A DNA stretch of 64,000 bases, taken from assembly GCA_032718865.1 (NCBI GenBank), contig JALUTQ010000007.1, positions 2,356,001 through 2,420,000 of the forward strand, given 5' to 3'. The stretch is from Tilletia caries (taxonomy: Eukaryota; Basidiomycota; Exobasidiomycetes; Tilletiales; Tilletiaceae). The position numbers and the translations under genes are program-made. A model generated the notes under the pieces. It saw only the letters and a program-made list of their open reading frames with translations, was not told the origin of the DNA and made no database searches. Positions 22,289 through 34,687 of this stretch are shown here, piece by piece (within the stretch, counting starts at the first letter, position 1; each line of letters starts with the position of its first letter).

Positions 22289-24258
22289 ATGTCCTCCATC
22301 CCCCCATCCAGCCACGACCTCCAAGACGGCCTCTCGGCCAGTCAACCCCTTTCTTTGGCCCCTTCCGTCTCCGACCCTACGGGCTTTTCGCAGTCCTGGA
22401 CGGACCAAGACTCCGCCACTGGCAACTCCCAGCTTGCTGATCACGACATGGAAGACTTTGATTACGAGGACCAAGCTTTCCTCAATGACGACCCCGAGTC
22501 CTCGCAGGAACTCGCGACACCCTCCTTGTCTCAAGACCTCGCCGGACTCAGCCCTCCTGGCTCCCTCTCTGCTGCCCGGATCATTCGCCCCGGACCGGGC
22601 ACATACCGCGACCGCGCCGCCTCTGCCGACGACGAATCACTCGTCGATTGGTACGACGAGTACGAGGAAACCCCCTCTGCTCGATCCAAGACCCCGACCC
22701 CGAGATCTGTCATCGGTTCCGCCTCCTCTCCCGTCGCGCCTTCTCCCACCAGGCCCGCTGTCTCCAATGGCGTGGCAGCTTCGGTACATGCCCCCGCGAC
22801 TGGACACGCCCCCTCTGCCACTGCAGCCAGCACAATCGATCCTGCCGCCCTTCGTTCGGCCTCCCTCGGTGCTACGACTCACACTTCTCCCTCCGCTCCC
22901 TCCGCTCCGGAGCAACGCGTCGGCAACGGCGACGGTGCCGACTCCGGCTCAGATGACGATGTCGATGACAACGCGGGAGCACCCAACCATCCCTTCGCCC
23001 AGAAACTAAGTCCCGGCCATTACCTCAATGGCCAGTCGCTGTGGCGGCTCGACCGGGGTATGCACCCCGATCCTGACTGGACCACGGTCGCTCAGATCGC
23101 CGACACTAGGGCAAACCCTCCCAACTGCACCATCCGGGCCGTCCTCCCTGATTTCGTCCAGCCCGCAGCTCCGATTCACGCCTTCGAACTCTATGGTGCG
23201 ATCTCCGACGCCATTCTCCCCCGACTCGAGAGCCTCAAGTGCAACAAAGCCTTCCACATCGAGCTCATTGGTGGCCGGCGCAAATGCGTACAGATCAGCT
23301 TCGCAGAACCAGAAGCCATGGCGGCCATGCGAGACCTCGTCATGCCCGTGGGTCCCATTGAGGACCACATCGGCTTTGTACTCAACTCCTGGACCTTTGG
23401 TGAGCCTCTCGGTACTCGCTATGTTGCCTGGCAGGTGCGCCACCCTGGCGCTCCCCCATCTGTTGCCCTACGCGTTCTCCAGGCATCCATCAAGAGAAAG
23501 CCAAACCTCCGCCTCGTGGAGGCCTGGGCAGTCAACTACCACATGGGCCCTGAGCCAGCCCCCAAGATGGCGACAAACACCCTCATCGCTCTCCTTTACG
23601 TCCTCCCCGAGGTGCCAACCACGCCACCCCTCTCACAGACGCCGAGAACAAAAGCATTCCGGTCTGGATCTGCGGCCATGGCGCTAACTTTGCTGGCAAG
23701 TCTCGGTGGTGTCATGGCTGCAAAGATGACGCGCAAGCCAGAGACGAGTACCACACGGCTGAACAATGCACCGTCACCACCATTCCCTGCGCCGTGTGCT
23801 ACGATCGCGGGCACGTTGGAGCCCAATGCCCTCGGAACAAACGTCCTCCTCCCCCCACTGCTCACAACGCTCAGCGCGACACCACCGACAGCGCTGCCGA
23901 GGGACTTCCCCGACCCGGAGAGGACGACGACTTTACCATCCTCTCCTCCAAGCATGCCGCTACCCACGACGACGAGGAGTATCACCCCTCCGGCCCTTCT
24001 CCCACCACCCCCTACCCCAAGGTCCGCCGCACTACCACTGCCAACGTCGTCCCCGTGGCCGGGCCCTCCCGTCTGCCTACGAGCCCCCGAGGCCGTGGTC
24101 GCGGCCGCGGTCGGGGCCACGCCCAAGGTCTTGGCCCATCACGAACTACCTTTCAACAGGCATACATTACCCCCACCGGTGGCTTTGCGCGCCTGGCACC
24201 CTCTGCCCACCCCACCTCCCCCAGTCCTCAAGCTCGGAAGCGTCGTCTTGATGAATGA
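22289..24258 (+). pseudogene. LINE-2 ORF1 (gag-like, zinc knuckle), one frameshift
   Basis: MSSIPPSSHDLQDGLSASQP begins an acidic, Ser/Pro-rich N-terminal half. A globular region follows (LNGQSLWRLDRGMHPDPDW ... VRHPGAPPSVALRVLQ). Near 23610 the frame moves from 2 to 1 and reads WCHGCKDDAQARDEYHTAEQC and CYDRGHVGAQCP, a zinc-binding pair of the ORF1 type. A basic Arg-Gly-rich tail follows (PRGRGRGRGRGHAQG), with a stop at 24256-24258. This would be the RNA-binding chaperone of the LINE particle. The frameshift prevents a full product. Confidence 0.65.
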
Positions 24259-24430
24259 TGACACCGAGCGCTCATAAGCACACCGCCTCCACAGGTACGT
24301 CTTCCGCTTCCGTGCACGCACCTTATACCCCTTTCTCACTGCTGCCATCTCCTCTCCCGCACCCAGGTCTTCCCCGACTGTTCCCCCTCGCCCCGCTCGT
24401 CTCTCCCCGCGCCTGATCATACTATCCGTC

Positions 24431-27400
24431 TTGGCCGGGTTGCTGGTCAACCTCGCCCTGTTCCCGTCTCCGATCCACTGTGAACCATCTGTCGCCCCAC
24501 CTACGACATCCTCCACTGCCACCTCTCACTCTCGGCCTTCCCCAGTCTCGGAATCGCGCTCGTCTGGCTCGTCTCTCAGCTCGTCCTCGCCTGTTTCCTC
24601 TCTTTCACCTGCCCATATGACATCTAGTTCTTCAAAATCGTTGGCTTCCCTCTCTCCTAGCTCCCGTAGACGTGTAGCCCCCCTTCTCGTCCCACCACCG
24701 CTCTCAATTCACTCTGATCTGTCTGTTCTCACTTTGAATTGTGGTGCCGGTGGTCTTCGCGCCCGCCTTTTTGAGTTGAGTGACGAAGCTTCCCGGTTCC
24801 TCTCAGCTTCCACCATCATCTGTCTACAAGAATGTCACCTTTCAGCACCTGTCGCTTGGGACGACCCCAAAGCCCTCCAGGACGCGCTTCGCATCTCCGT
24901 CCCGCCGCCCTTCCGGGCGATTCTGGGCCGCGACACGGGTATCATCATCCGGGACCCCGACATCTGCATCGACGAGTACGCCCATGGTAGCAGATGGACA
25001 TACGCACGCCTGTCCTCCCCATCCCCCTTATTTGGAGACCTCTGCACAGTAAGCGTCTGGTCACTCCATGGCCCCTTCAATATACCTGATTGGAACGAGA
25101 TTGCTGAGGCGATCCAATCCCATCTTCCCCCCACAGGAACCCCGACTCTGATCGGTGCAGACTGGAACTCTGTTCCCGACCCGCTACTGGACTCCATCAA
25201 CGGCAACCCCACCGGCGTCCCATGGTCCGCTCCTGCCGCCGCCATCGCTCCCACGCACGCTGTCGACCTATTCCGTGTGCTACGACTCGATACCTTCTCT
25301 TGGACCTTCGCTACCAGAACATCTGCCCGGCGCCTCGATAGCATCTGGGCCTCCCCAGCACTTCTACCCTATGTCTCTGCCCTGGACGCGTCTAGCTGCC
25401 GCTCCGACCACAGAGCAGTGCGGGTTACCTTCTTGCGCGACACCCCTTCTCTTTCTGCACCGCGACCCGACGAGTCACGAGCCTGGCCACCTGCCCCTAC
25501 ATCGACCTTGGTCCTTGCACCCGGGCCTATGGAACGAGCCCATGTCCCTTCAGGAGCTGCGGGCTTTTGCCAACGCGTACAACCCACCACTCCACTCCAA
25601 CATTTCATCAATCGACGCTTGGTCCCTTTACCACGGCTCTCTCTCATCTTTCCTCCGACCCCTGGCCCGGCACGTCGGTTTCAGACAACAAGAAGCCCGT
25701 CACAACGTAGAATCCGCAAAGCGCGCACTGGACCAACTCGACCTCCGAGACCGGGAGGCCGCGCGCAGGCTCCCTTCCCTCCTCCACCACTGGAGATCTG
25801 CTTGCGCCGCAGCAGCGACGTCCGCCAGTCTTCGCCCAGGCGGCACCACCTCTGCCTCCGCTCTCCGGGAAGGATCCTGGCTCTTCTCCTCTTTTGCCTC
25901 CGCTGCTTCGCGGGCCATTCCTCCCCTTTCTACCGGAGCCGGTCTCGCGACTAACCCCTCCGCCAAGATCCAGGCGTTCACCAACTACTACACCAGTCTA
26001 TTCTCCGATCGCCCCGTGCTACGGCCGAGCCCATGCTCTCGGCTCCTTGAAGCCATCCAACTTCGCCTCGACCCCACCGCCTCTTCTGCCGGCAACACTC
26101 CGTTCTCCCTGCAGGAGGTCCACAAAGCGCTACGCACCGCTAACCGCCACTCCTCTGCTGGTCCGGACGGCATCCCGTACCAGGTCTATCTGGCCACGTT
26201 CGCCGCCTCTGGTCCTCGCCTGCAGGCGCTTGCCAACGCGCTCGGCTCAAGCCCTCCCTGGCCGGTCACGGCACGGACCATCCTCCTCCCGAAAACCGGC
26301 GATGCCGGGGATATGGCGAATTACAGACTCATTACGATCACCAATGCCTACGTCCGCATCGTCTCTCGACTCCTGTCGGGCCGCTTCCTCGCCATGGGTG
26401 ACCAACTGCTGCCATGGACTCAATCTGCCTTCCTCCCGGGTCGACGTTCGTCTCTCATTGCGGGTGTACTACACGCCATCCGGGACCTCCAGCAGCTGCC
26501 ACCAAACCGCCTCACGCCCCACCCATGATCGTCATCTCCATCGACCAAAGGAAGGCCTACGACCGTGTGCACCGCCACTGGCTGACCGCCGTTCTAGAAG
26601 CGATCAACTTTCCTCCCCTCCTGCTTGGCGTCCTTCGATCCCTTTATTCTGCACCATCAACACGACTCTCCGCGCTTGGCGGATACGGACCTCCGATTGC
26701 GCTCCTTTCCGGCGTACTGCAGGGCGATCCCGCCTCTTGCTTCATATACAACCTCACGTTGCAACCGCTTTTCGACCTGCTTGCCCGCCTGGTCATTGGC
26801 GTTCCCGTCCCGGTTCTGGGTACCCTCTCTGGCCTCGCCTTTGCGGACGATTCCCTCTTCTTCCTCGAAGCTTCGCCGAGAGGTCTGGCTCAGCTTCCGA
26901 CTTTCCTGGCCTGCCTGGATGCATACGCTGCCGAGTCCGGAGCGGCCATCAACACTCAAAAGAGTTCCTTCTGGTTAGTGGGCCAACCATCCGCTGAGAA
27001 CGAACTAGCGACCGCTCTTCTGACTGATGGTCTCATTGCCTATGGTCTCTCCCCCACAGCACCATCTGGACCTCTCACACATCTTGGTCATCCACTGCCT
27101 ACAGATGACGACAACGCGCACCCCCAGCCGCTGCTCGCCCGCCTCTCTGCGATCGCTCGCCGGGCTGCGTGTTTTCGAACACAGGGGGTTGTCCTCTACA
27201 CCCGCGTATTAACCGCCAATTGCCTCCTGGGTTCCCGCCTTTGGCACGCTGTCGCCGTTGGACCCCTCCCCACCGACCTATCCCGACGGTACTTCGACTC
27301 GGTCCTGCCTTACCTGCGTGGATCCCATGCGTCGATCTCTCCAACCACCCTCACTCGACCCCTCACACATGGTGGCCTCGGCCTTATCGACCCTGACGCA

Positions 27401-28806
27401 ATGGTCACCGGCCTTTCCATCTCCTTCTTGAGACGTTATCTGTGCTCCACGGATCGACTAGGACTGTGGCTCCGAGTCGGCATCACCACCTACCTGGCCA
27501 AACGCCACGGTGTCCCTCCTGCGATCCTCCTCATCCGGTCCGGCTCCGCCTTCGGTCGACTGCGCCAGAACGCCACACGCGCAGATGGCTTCTACGGTCG
27601 CCTTGTTCATGCCCTCGCCACTGTTGATCTCGGTCTCAGCGACGATTGGACCACACTCCCGGCGCCCACACTGCTTACCCTCCCCTGGCTATGGCCTTGG
27701 AGCGCCAAACTGTCACCTCACGCTCTCCACAAGACCAAATTACAGGCGCTGATCCGCGACAACTGGCTCACATGGGGTGATGTCTTATGGCATGCCAAAG
27801 TGCCCATGGGTGGTTGCTCCGTAGTGCCGTCTTTGCCTCTCGGACCCCCTGCAGGTCGGTCGGTATCCCTCAATGGGATACCACACCCCTTCTCCTCAAA
27901 ACCACCGAAACAAGGACCCGCGCTCCACGACTGCTGGAACGCACACTGGCAACATCTTCCCCCTCCAGTTCGGACCACGCTCATGGCTTGGGGCACGACA
28001 TCTCCGCCGTCAGCTGATCTCAAAGATCGATCGGCACCCTCCTCCCACGGCTGGACCCCCACCATTCAGGACCCGCTCGCAGAGGCCTTTCCTTGGGCAT
28101 CCCTCACCGCCTTTGGATCCCCGCTGCCCAACGTCAGTACTTCCTTCGTTCGACAGCAACTACAGGCACGCCGAGGCCCTCGCCGCCCCAAATGGCCCCA
28201 ACAGCCTGGCTCGACTCTCGACGACGCCGCCTGGAAGGGCATCTGGACGCTCCTCCGCCGACTACCTCTGTCCGCCATCGTCCGCACCACATCCGTCCTG
28301 ATTCTCAACAAAAACGTTTGGACATACCACGACAAAGAGGGTGACGGTAATCGACTGTGCCCTGCTGGCTGCGGCGGTGAAGACGGCGTTAACCACGGAT
28401 ACTTCGATTGCCCGGGCGCAGTAGCGATCTGGAAAGAATGCCTCCCCCTTCTGGCTGCGCTCGGCTGTCCGGCCCCTGCCAACTTCTCGGCCAGCGGAAT
28501 CCTCCGATGCGACGGCGTACCTTTACCCATGCGACCCCGCTTCGGACTATGGATGGCAGTGGTACTGCACATGATTTATATCTGTCGACATCAAGTTGTC
28601 TCGTCCGCGCGGGCGCATAACCTGCCCATCCATTTTGACCACGTCACTGACTTTGACGTCCTTTCAAACACCACAGGTATCTTGGCAGATCTGCTCGCAT
28701 CGGCGTGGGAACGAGTGCTCAAAACCTCGGCCTCGCATCGCCCTCATGCGGTCTCGAACTTCAACAAGATATGGGTCTGCGGTGGCTCCTTTCTTCGGTT
28801 CGACGA
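24431..28806 (+). pseudogene. LINE-2 ORF2 (endonuclease-RT-CCHC), frameshifted and split
   Basis: The endonuclease (frame 2, from about 24715) shows SVLTLNCGAGGLRARL, IICLQECHL, TLIGADWNSVPD and SCRSDHRAVRVTF, the N, E, D-N and SDH motifs of APE nucleases. Near 25500 the frame moves to 3 and carries the linker and RT start (NRHSSAGPDGIPYQVY, RTILLPKTGDAGDMANYR, TQSAFLPGR). Near 26515 it returns to 2 with VISIDQRKAYDRVHRHWL, SGVLQGDPASCFIYN and the catalytic GLAFADDSLFFL. The C-terminus has CPAGCGGEDGVNHGYFDC. The frame is cut at 28806 by the LTR element and its last codons are at 36074-36142. Confidence 0.72.
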
Positions 28807-29091
28807 TGTGCTGGCAACACGTGGCAACACCACGTGGCCAGTATCTTATCTCTTTTCCTTATCTTCCTTTCCCTTTCCCTCTCACGCATACCGCATAGCA
28901 ACATCACCTCCACTTCTCTCCACTTTTCCCACGTCACACTTTTCCCTCGCTCTCATCGTTACCCTTCTCGAGCTCATCATTGTACTTAGTTCTCTCCCTT
29001 GTCATATATTCACTCTTCAATCTCTGCTATTTGCACACATATCTGCTCTACAGGCTCCCTCTACTGGCACCCTCACAGGCTCGCTAGTATA
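28807..29091 (+). repeat. 5' LTR of the asparagine-synthetase-carrying element
   Basis: 285 bp, opening TGTGCTGGCAACACGTGGC. It contains a palindromic CCACGTGG and pyrimidine-rich promoter-like sequence. It is followed at 29092 by the primer-binding site TGGTGATGAGAG. Confidence 0.85.
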
Positions 29092-29498
29092 TGGTGATGA
29101 GAGGATTCTCTTGCTGACCATCGACCCGACGATCCTCAGCAGCCCACGACGATCACAACTTCCAAGTTCTCTCGTCGAGACACCAACTATCCCAGACCGC
29201 CCCAGCTCTCTGCTTCGGCCCTCTGTCCTCACCGTCGCCAACGCCGAGTCTCTATTGACCCTCGCGCGTTCCCGACTTCTTACCTGTCGCCAACGCCGAG
29301 CCTCTGTCGACCCTCGCGCGTTCCCGACTGGTTCCTTCGCACTACTTCTCTCTCTCTCCTACTCCTTCTCTTCCTACCTCTTCTTTCTTCCTTCCTCAAG
29401 CATCAAAACCTCAAGACATCTTCTTCGTCGTGCGAGGCGTCCATACTCCTACCGCGAGTCCCCCTTGTCTGCGCGCTCGCTAACGATCTCAGCGAAGG

Positions 29499-29560
29499 AC
29501 CTCTCGACCTCGACCTCGACCTCGACCTCGACCTCGACCTCGACCTCGACCTCGACCTCA
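29499..29560 (+). repeat. (GACCTC)n hexanucleotide microsatellite
   Basis: About nine uninterrupted GACCTC units lie just upstream of the gag-like ATG, in the leader of the LTR element. Confidence 0.85.
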
Positions 29561-29583
29561 AGAGTCCAGACCGCCAGATCGAC

Positions 29584-30390
29584 ATGTCCTCGCACGCATC
29601 CACCTCGCCGTCTCTGCCTGGCCGTCGTCCCCGAGTTCACCATCAGCAGCACCACGATGACGGTCTGGACGTGCCAACACTCGACCCTCGCACACTCGCG
29701 ACCGTCGCAGAGATGCGCACCATCCGCGAAGACTCCCACGCTCGCTTTGACGCCGTCACAGTTCGATTGACAGCTGTCGAGCAGCAACACCAGCATCGGC
29801 CAGAGCGCGGCGAACCGGTCGACAACTCCGTCGGCATCGACCCTGCGGCCACCGTCGACCACGGCCGCCGGACATCGATCGCGCCGATTCACCCTCCCCC
29901 TGATCGGAACCGCGCATCGGCCGACACTGCTTGGAGCCCCGCTCTCCTTGAAGACCGGTTCGTGACCACCTCTCGCGGCCCGACTCGTCCTCGTCCTGCC
30001 CACCCCCCTATCACTCCTCGCCAACCACCAGCCCATGCCGACTCCCACTCGCGTCAGACCGTCCCAGCCCCAGGTACACCTCATTCCCGGCTCCTTCTCG
30101 CCCGTTTCGGCGGCCTCGTCCCCGCCCATGCCTGCCACGAGGCCAGCACGACATACGGCTACGACTGGAAGCGGCTCGATGGCTTCTGGCAGACCAAGCG
30201 AAGCTACTACGACCGCGCCATCACCGCCCGCGAGACGATGACCGACTTCTTCTGGATCTCGCTGCACGGCGGTGATGATCTGAAGACGGGCCAGACCACG
30301 GTCAAGTCCATCATTGTCGAGTTCCTCCTCAACACCGGTCTCCCGAATTCCGATTTCACGGATTCATCATCGTCATCTTCGTCTGCCGGC
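29584..30390 (+). pseudogene. Gag-like ORF of the non-autonomous LTR element (truncated)
   Basis: From the ATG at 29584 (MSSHASTSPSLPGRRPRVHH) the frame encodes a His/Pro/Thr-rich N-terminus and a short coiled-coil-like part (LATVAEMRTIREDSHARFDA). A more globular part follows (YGYDWKRLDGFWQTKRSYYD ... [20 protein letters not shown]), and then a Ser-rich run where recognisable order ends. No zinc knuckle or protease was seen. It resembles a fungal LTR-retroelement Gag only by position and composition. The adjoining DNA is asparagine-synthetase-derived. Confidence 0.5.
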
Positions 30391-30499
30391 AGGCCCAGAG
30401 AAGAACGCGCAACCCGCCCGGGCCGAGATGGGGTCCCGCGCGCATACCGTCTCACGGGTTCGGCTCATCGCGCTCCAAGGCGACAACGAGCCCGGCGTT

Positions 30500-30783
30500 G
30501 GCTTGGACAGCTTTAACAACCCCACTGACGAGCAGGTCGCTGAACTCGCATCCTGGCCCCGTCTGCACCCCTTCTCCATCGGTCCGCCAGGCTCTCCCGA
30601 CCTCATCGCGGCGCGTCGTGTGGCCGACTACCTCGGCACCGCGCATCACGAGTACACCCTCACTGTTCAAGAAGGTCTCGACGCGATTCAGGATGTCCGA
30701 TGTCATCTACCACCTGGCGACCTACGACGTCACAACCGTGCGCGCCTCCACACCCATGTACCTCCTCAGCCGCAAGATCAAGG
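30500..30783 (+). pseudogene. Asparagine synthetase fragment, left part
   Basis: Frame 2 reads [20 protein letters not shown] and [20 protein letters not shown]. After a 7-bp local duplication near 30692 it continues in frame 3 as [20 protein letters not shown] and YLLSRKIK. This is the synthetase (C-terminal) domain of glutamine-hydrolysing asparagine synthetase, in the region just before its GVKMVLSGEG loop. It is broken at KIK by the hAT insertion and resumes at 35549. No introns were noticed, consistent with capture from mRNA. It is not functional. Confidence 0.85.
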
Positions 30784-30840
30784 GCTCCGCCCATCCAGTC
30801 GCCAGTCACTAGTCGCAAACAAAGCTTACTCCGCGGAGCC

Positions 30841-33800
30841 ATGAGCGATAAGGGCGGCCAGGACGGACCTTCCCGTTCTTACGGGCTTCGAGATCCAGCG
30901 TCCCTCAAGAGATCGAATCTTCCAGGCGAACTTCCCAGCAAGACAGCAGTACCAGCGTCTGCTTCTTCCTCTCCAGCACCCGAACCTACAGCCGCGACAT
31001 CGAAACCAGCACCAATCTTCGCCGTTCCGGCCAATAGAGCCCTCGTACCTCGCACTGGCCCAACCACCCCTGCTCCCTCTTCGTCTACATCTACTCGACC
31101 GAAGGCGAAACCTTTAAAGCCCGGTCAGCCAGACCGTAACCTCGACATATTCACACCTCGGAAAGTACGCGTCGAGCGAGCTGCCGTACCAGATTCGGAA
31201 TCGGAGGAGGAGCTGTCCCCTGGCCGAATTCAGCGAGACATCCAGAAGGCCGCCCAAATCGGAAAGAAGGTCAAGAAGAAGACTGCAGCCGGCGTCAGCC
31301 TCAAATCCGCAAGAAACACGAGGTCCGAATCAGACTCTGAGTTCGACGATCCCACGGATGAGGACACCGCTGTCCCAACCTCCGCTCAAAATCCGAAGAA
31401 AACCACCTCAACTAAGTCGATCTCTATTGACCTGACTGCTAACAGCCAGGAGGACTCGGATCAAGCGGACTCCGCCAGCAAAAGTACCACCTCACCAGCC
31501 AAGGCTTCCACCTCTCCCAGCGAACGGTCCATCAAAGGCAAAGACAAAGCCAAGGAGGAGCCTCCGAAGCGGACGCGCAAGGAGCCCACACCGGAAAAGG
31601 CTCTCGGTGAGTAGCTTGGCCTAGTCCTCCGCGGAGGTGCGGAGCATTGCGGTGCACTAGCTGACGCCTTACTCCCGTGATCTCGATGACGAATGAGCAG
31701 AAGCAGCAAAGAAAGCTTGGAGAGCAGCGCAAGCTGCCGCGGAGCAAGACGCCATAGAGGAGTCGAAGAGCGGGGTCGTGGGACGGAGAGCTCCGTCAAA
31801 CATTTACATCTATTTCAAGGAACCTGTGCTCGCGGAGCATCCCACCAACTCCGCAAAGGGACAAGGCGTCGGCTTCTGGTGCACTGGCTGTTGTGCGGAA
31901 TCTCAGCTTGTCTGGCGACCTTTCACCGACAGCTCCACTAGCAACCTACGCGCACATACAGAGACCAAGGCGTCTCTTTCGAACAGGGTCAATCTCGCCA
32001 AAGCAGGCCAGACAGGGCCTATGGATGCTTTCGTCGTCAAGAAAACGGGACCCGCCTCTGGTCCACACATCACAGCTGCAGAGGCGCGACAAATCGCGGT
32101 TGAGTGGATCACCTCCTCCTCTCGTCCCATCAGCATCATCGAGGACCAGGGCTTCTCCAAGCTGCTCACTCCCGAGCTCGTCAAGATCATGCCCGGTCGC
32201 AAGGTGGTTGGCGATGACGTTGTCCGCATCAACGACGGAATGCTGGGCGTCATCAAAGCCCGACTCGCCGACGTTGTTGGCTGCTTCCATCTCGCTTTGG
32301 ACGTCTGGACGAGCAAGAACGGCAGCGCCTTCCTTGGGATCACAGTGAACTACCAGGAAAAGGGCGAGGCCAAGCGACACCTCCTGGATATGCTCCCCTT
32401 CCTCGCTGCTCACGACTCCAAGAATATGAGCAAGGCAGTATATCAGTCCATCGAACGAGTTGGGATCACCGACCGCGTGTGGAACATCGTCACCGACAAC
32501 GCTTCGGAGAACTCCGCCATGCTCCCCCCCTCCTCTCCGCAATGGGCGGAATGCCTCGGTTCCGCGGCAAGGCATCACAGGTGCGATGCATGGCGCATAT
32601 ATGCAACCTCGTCAGTCAGGAAGTTGCCAACACCTTCATCAAAGCCGCTTCCTCCGTCCAGACCAAGAAGCATCAAGAACTGATCGATGATCTGACGGAC
32701 GAGGAGGACACAGCTCCTGATGAGGACCATAGCAGCTCGGACGAAGAGGAGGAAGGCAACTCAGCAGAGGGTACAATGAATGCGGAGCAATACGACATTG
32801 GTGACGACGATGACGAGCACGTAGACGTACTAGACGAGTCGGATCATGCAATTTCCTCCGCACTTTGCCCAGAGCTCGCCGCCAACAGCAATGATGAAGA
32901 AGAACTCCGCGAAATTCTCTCTGGACCGTCTACGCGCCCCCGTTCGCTCCACACTCCAACCAGCAGTCAGGCTGGTCCTTCGAGCTCCGCACCTTCGGTC
33001 TCGCATACTGCTACGGCAGCGGAGCAAGAGGAGCAGGAAATGCGTAACGGCGAGGTCGGACTCCAAATCAAGAAGCTTGCATGGCTCAGCAGGAAGATCC
33101 ACTTCTCCCCCTCCGCCAGGCGCATCTGGAAGCGCGAGTGCCGCAAGTGGGAGCTAGAGAAGCCCTGGACGCTCCTTCGTGATGTCGCAACCCGATGGGA
33201 CTCGACACAGCGCATGATTGCCCGCGGAGTTGATCTGTGGAAGGCCGTGATCTCCTTCACCGAGAACAATCCCAAGATCGTCGAAGAAAAGCACCGGCTC
33301 CGTCGTACCGACAAGGCTACCTTTGATAGCCTTCTCTCCATTCTCACCCCTATGGCCAAGGCAACGAGCAAATTCTCGTACAAGGTCAGGCCCATGATCG
33401 GAGAGGTCGTCGGCATGTTCGAGCGCCTCGACACGATCTTCGCAAACATCGAGACGGATACAAACCGACCGGCAGCATGGAGAGAGGCAGCGGAGCGAGG
33501 AAGGAAGGTAGTTTCGAAGTACTACGGCCTTTCCGAGCAGACGGAGGTGTACAGTCTTGCTGTTTGTGAGTATCACTTATTCCACTGTATTGTCGACTGT
33601 CACTGTCCACTGATGCGAGCCGCTCCGTACCTTGCAGTACTCCATCCCAATTACCGTCTGGACTTTCTGGAGGCCATGAAGTGGGAAGAGGACTGGAAGG
33701 CGACAGCCATCGACATTTTTCGCAGCAACTACGAGGCATTTTACAAGATCACTCCCATGGAGTCACAAGGTGATGAGGAATCTCCAAATAACGGAGGCGA

Positions 33801-34375
33801 GGAAGGGGAGGAGGACCCCGTTATCGCTGCAATGATGAAGCGGTCTCTTGTTCGGATGGCGGAGGCCAAGGTCGTTGATCCAATTGAAGAGTGGCTCAGC
33901 GACGTTACTCCGTTGACGAAGAAGAAGGAGGCGGTGGATCCGTTTGCTTGGTGGTGGAAGGAGAAGCAAAGGGGAAACGATCGAATGGGACTAGCAGACA
34001 TGGCCTTGGACGTTTTCAGCTGCCCCGGTGAGTAGAGCACAAGTACAGAATGCCTCAATGGCCTGAGACTGAACATACAACCATACTTCTTCTGCAGCCA
34101 CCTCCGTGGACGTTGAACGGCTCTTCTCTCGCGCCGGCCGGAACTTGGCACCCCTTCGACACAGCATCAGGGCACGCAAGCTGGCGAAGGTCGTGGCTGT
34201 CGGACAGTGGTTCCTCGATGACTGGGTCCCCGCTGACTTGCTGACGAACATTCTGAATCACGAACGCGAGGTGAAGGAGGCGGCGAGGATGGAGAAGAAG
34301 CGTAAGAGAAGGTTGATTGCGGACAAGACGCGCAAGAGGCAAAAGACAGCGCTCGAGGGCGACGACGAAGAATAG
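30841..34375 (+). pseudogene. hAT-family transposase (one C-run frameshift)
   Basis: Exons are 30841-31606, 31701-33565, 33638-34027 and 34097-34375, all with GT-AG introns. An N-terminal Ser/Lys-rich region (about 255 aa) precedes a BED-like zinc finger (GFWCTGCCAESQ ... NLRAHTETK). The RNase H-like DDE core follows (LALDVWTSKNGSAFLGITVN, WNIVTDNASEN, LLRDVATRWDSTQRMI). The last exon holds the hAT dimerisation motif TSVDVERLFSRAGRNLAPLR. A run of seven C at about 32524-32530 shifts frame 2 to frame 1 just after SENSAM. An acidic insert (DEEDTAPDEDHSSSDEEEEG) follows. The enzyme would excise and reinsert elements carrying the GCGGAG array. If the C-run is a sequencing error, the gene is intact. 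Confidence 0.82.
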
Positions 34376-34687
34376 ATGGATGTCTTCCCCTCTATGTACA
34401 TAAATTCTGGTTTCCACTCCGCAAAACTCCGCACTTGCGGAGTAGCAAAAACATACTCCGCACTTTTTTTTCTCCTCCACGGAGTATTCCGCCCAAAATT
34501 CGATTTTTTTTTTTTTTTTTTGCGGAGTGCGGAGGACGATTTTCAAAATGTTCCTCCGCCACTGCGGAGTAAGGAGGAAGTTATCAAAAAACTTCCTCCG
34601 CAGTGGCGGAGTAGGGAGTAAGCGCGGAGGAAAGCCTGCAAAATGTGCGGAGTGACGGAGTCCTCCGCAAGTAACCTCATTTCACGC

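Noticed and set aside
21546..23009. 487-codon plus-strand frame rich in Pro/Ser
   Set aside because: Pyrimidine-rich 5' region and antiphase of LINE-2 ORF1; no recognisable domain.
29000..29770. Extension of the LINE-2 ORF2 frame through the LTR to 29770
   Set aside because: The LINE sequence stops at the GACGA duplication at 28806; the rest is LTR and leader read by chance.
30314..30844. Free-standing gene encoding an asparagine-synthetase-like protein
   Set aside because: Truncated on both sides, with frame breaks, and its continuation is found beyond the hAT; it is a carried fragment.
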